Assembly: GCF_900220995.1 (NCBI RefSeq)
Contig: NZ_OBQF01000001.1
Location: 558,001 to 622,000, forward strand
Origin: Salinicoccus kekensis
Lineage (GTDB): Bacteria; Bacillota; Bacilli; Staphylococcales; Salinicoccaceae
DNA length: 64,000 nucleotides
Direction of reading: 5' to 3'
Positions within the stretch are counted from its first letter, which is position 1. Every line of letters begins with the position of its first letter. The notes under the pieces are model-generated. The model had not been told where the DNA came from, did no database searches, and saw nothing but the letters and a program-made list of their open reading frames with translations. Below, in pieces: positions 63,753 to 64,000 of the stretch. A program made the translations under genes and the position numbers.

Positions 63753-64000
63753 TCAAAACTTGTAGTTCTTCAATATATTTTCATAGTAATCCGCCACACG
63801 GAGAAGCACTGCTTCATCAAAGTTGAACGTCGGGGTATGGAGGCTGCTCGTAAACCCTTTTTCTTCGTTTCCGGCACCGATGAAGACGAAGTACGCAGGT
63901 GCGACTTCACTGTAGAAGCTGAAATCCTCACCAAAGAGATAAGGTTTCTCCTTGATCACGGCCTCGAAACCGGAGGCTTCCAGGCTCTGATGGACAAGGG
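63753..64000 (-). CDS. M20-family amidohydrolase, C-terminal part, cut by window edge
   Basis: The frame is open on the minus strand from the window edge to 63753; a GTG at 63959 lies inside the gene and is not its start. The visible 81 residues include [32 protein letters not shown] and [14 protein letters not shown], the C-terminal catalytic-domain pattern of M20 amidohydrolases such as N-acetyl-diaminopimelate deacetylase and hippurate hydrolase types. Position before alr2 and lysA supports the deacetylase step of lysine synthesis (inference). The N-terminal metal-binding half is outside the window. Confidence 0.88.
   Translation of the reverse strand, partial: LVHQSLEASGFEAVIKEKPYLFGEDFSFYSEVAPAYFVFIGAGNEEKGFTSSLHTPTFNFDEAVLLRVADYYENILKNYKF

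Overview
The window is a Gram-positive, Firmicutes chromosomal segment that reads as core genome from the Staphylococcaceae. Gene order from gpsA through hbs, hepS-menG-hepT, ndk, aro, the ypi genes, qcrABC, mgsA, bshA-cca-birA, dinG, aspB, asnS, dnaD, nth, pbp, recU, gpsB, rnpB and rlmL follows the Bacillus subtilis yph/ypi/ypj/ypm/yps region. Several protein families and gene pairs are staphylococcal: ArlRS next to SucAB, CvfC, an Alr2-type racemase next to LysA and a cold-shock gene, and a staphylococcal MurG sequence type. A menaquinol:cytochrome c reductase (qcrABC) is, as I recall, absent from Staphylococcus itself, and base composition looks balanced rather than AT-rich. By inference the source is a Salinicoccus- or Jeotgalicoccus-like relative. 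Nothing in the window looks mobile: no IS, prophage, CRISPR, integrase or tRNA was seen. Layout: 1-4.9 kb holds gpsA, two small envelope proteins, HU, the menaquinone side-chain and ring-methylation genes and ndk. 4.9-10.6 kb is the shikimate operon aroC-aroB-aroA followed by TPR, YpiB and YpiF genes. 10.6-14.2 kb has qcrABC with its own promoter and terminator, then YpjA and a membrane zinc peptidase. 14.2-24.3 kb carries mgsA-bshA-cca-birA, dinG, aspB, asnS, dnaD and nth. 24.3-27.5 kb is the only minus-strand block in the left half (recU and a class A penicillin-binding protein). 27.6-37.7 kb contains yppE, ypsA, gpsB, RNase P RNA, rlmL, a double dynamin, rhodanese, 5'-3' exonuclease, RNase H-like, a 57-residue zinc-finger protein, a frameshifted cvfC and a bacilliredoxin. 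37.7-42.4 kb contains a tiny minus-strand membrane peptide, then thyA-dfrA-ypmS-msrA-msrB-crr-yozE and deoD. 42.4-48.7 kb contains a carboxy-terminal protease, murG, a PAP2 phosphatase, an acetyltransferase and arlRS. 48.7-58.2 kb contains sucAB, a DUF6501/MoxR-AAA/VWA module, brnQ and an AEC transporter. 58.2-64 kb contains minus-strand telA-xpaC and acyP, plus-strand DUF1033 and cspA, and the minus-strand M20/alr/lysA operon, cut by the right edge. Functional themes are envelope biogenesis and division, menaquinone respiration feeding the bc complex, redox defence (bacillithiol, bacilliredoxin, MsrAB, rhodanese), and nucleotide and DNA maintenance. There is no stretch over 300 bases without a gene once the RNase P RNA is counted. 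The most unusual items are a classic -1 slippery heptamer inside an A9 run that exactly splits cvfC, an unlisted 23-residue membrane peptide gene between the bacilliredoxin gene and thyA, and a cspA leader with mutually exclusive pairings next to its ribosome-binding site. Palindromes also overlap the ndk and cspA promoters.
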